From positions 1 to 6,368 of the forward strand of contig CAYIZZ010000121.1 of assembly GCA_964367945.1 (NCBI GenBank): a DNA stretch of 6,368 nt, read 5' to 3'. The notes beneath the pieces were generated by a model. That model searched no databases, was not told where the DNA came from, and saw nothing but the letters and a program-made list of their open reading frames with translations. Each line of letters begins with the position of its first letter. The stretch's first letter is position 1. The DNA is from JAAYCI01 sp964367945. GTDB taxonomy: Bacteria > Bacillota > Clostridia > Oscillospirales > Ruminococcaceae. Made by a program: the position numbers and the translations under genes. Of this stretch, positions 5,737 to 6,368 are shown piece by piece.

Positions 5737-6368
5737 TTATGCCGTATTTTTCCACGCTAGCTTTACTGTATCTTGTGCAGCTTTTGCTATTTTTTGTGTC
5801 AACACATTGTATCGTGTCAATTTTTTTATCTGCTCTAACAAAATACTTAAAACCATTGAAGCCAGAAGTAAAACCAACACAATAAGAACACCATAGCGCA
5901 AACTGTACAACTCGTCTGTGAAAATTCGCATAAGTGTGGTGTGGGTGAAATATATATTCATAGAATGCCCACCAAGTAAGGCGAAAAAGTCACCTAATAT
6001 CGGTATACTACTGAACATTTCATGACATATATAAATCAACACCGGTGCGGCAAGGTGATAACCAAAATAAAACCCATTGTTCATAAGCGCAAAGTTCAAA
6101 AAAATGAACAAACAGCCAAAAGCCACCGCCAAACGCAACACTTTATTGCTAATATTTGCGGCGATATTATCTTGCTTGAACAATTTTTTTGATTTCAGTT
6201 TTTCAAACCAATCATTTTCGGCAAAGGCAATGCCCAAAGGTAGCAGCATCAAATGCCCCACACCTTCGCCCAAAAGAATATACAAAGGGAATGCTAAAAT
6301 AAGGCAACATCCCCAGCTTATTATCCCACTTTTTTCATACCACTGTAAGAACAACGGCATGGTGAAAA
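5737..6368 (-). CDS. Acyltransferase-3 family membrane protein, C-terminal part
   Basis: The C-terminal half of a polytopic membrane protein of the acyltransferase-3 (OafA/YrhL-like) family, which transfers acyl groups, often acetyl, to cell-surface sugars, peptidoglycan or exported metabolites. Hydrophobic segments lie at about residues 12-30, 33-48, 74-94, 101-118 and 153-176, counting from the Met at 6360. The segment LGGHSMNIYFTHTTLM (129-144) matches the conserved late-helix motif LGxxSxxIYxxH of the family. The catalytic N-terminal helices are not in view. The frame stays open from 6360 to the window edge, and a 207-aa protein would be about half the usual 350-400 aa, so the Met at 6360 is almost certainly internal. 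A basic amphipathic tail (177-207) follows the last helix. The stop is 63 bp before the purB ATG on the same strand. The acceptor is unknown. Confidence 0.82.
   Translation of the reverse strand, partial: FTMPLFLQWYEKSGIISWGCCLILAFPLYILLGEGVGHLMLLPLGIAFAENDWFEKLKSKKLFKQDNIAANISNKVLRLAVAFGCLFIFLNFALMNNGFYFGYHLAAPVLIYICHEMFSSIPILGDFFALLGGHSMNIYFTHTTLMRIFTDELYSLRYGVLIVLVLLLASMVLSILLEQIKKLTRYNVLTQKIAKAAQDTVKLAWKNTA

Overview
This window looks like chromosomal DNA from an obligately anaerobic, low-GC Gram-positive bacterium of the class Clostridia. The evidence is an AT-rich sequence with strong AGGAGG-type ribosome sites, a hydrogenase-related sensor gene paired with a thioredoxin-like [2Fe-2S] ferredoxin, a textbook Rex operator, and a long-form PurB. 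The genus cannot be told from the sequence alone.

Layout. Positions 1-1941 (minus strand) hold the start of a redox/hydrogenase operon: a small [2Fe-2S] ferredoxin followed by a PAS-containing, H-cluster-type sensory hydrogenase (HydS-like) that runs off the left edge. It has a near-consensus sigma-A promoter (TTTACA-N17-TACAAT), and a perfect Rex palindrome covers its predicted start site. Diverging from it on the plus strand is a two-gene unit, a VOC-fold metalloprotein (2335-2712) and an FMN nitroreductase-family protein (2723-3226), with its own extended -10 promoter and a strong hairpin terminator. A second, bidirectional hairpin (3310-3345) separates this unit from a converging minus-strand operon, purB (4231-5673) followed by a membrane-anchored NERD-like protein (3583-4200). 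Upstream of purB, also on the minus strand, is the C-terminal half of an acyltransferase-3 family membrane protein (5737-6368), cut by the right edge.

How the genes fit together. The left operon is probably controlled by the NADH/NAD+ ratio through Rex and takes part in sensing or regulating hydrogen metabolism; its downstream partners lie outside the window. The VOC/nitroreductase pair may be a small oxidoreductive or detoxification unit, but its substrate cannot be inferred. purB is housekeeping purine synthesis. The NERD-like gene shares its transcript by position, but no functional link is evident.

Most of the window is recognisable. The points that most deserve a second look are the perfect Rex operator on a core promoter, the sensory H-cluster motifs, the NERD-like protein that lacks the Glu and Lys expected at its active site and starts at TTG, and a gene-free stretch (3346-3582) with a ribosome-site-like motif and competing hairpins. 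I found no CRISPR array, insertion sequence, tRNA, rRNA or convincing new system.
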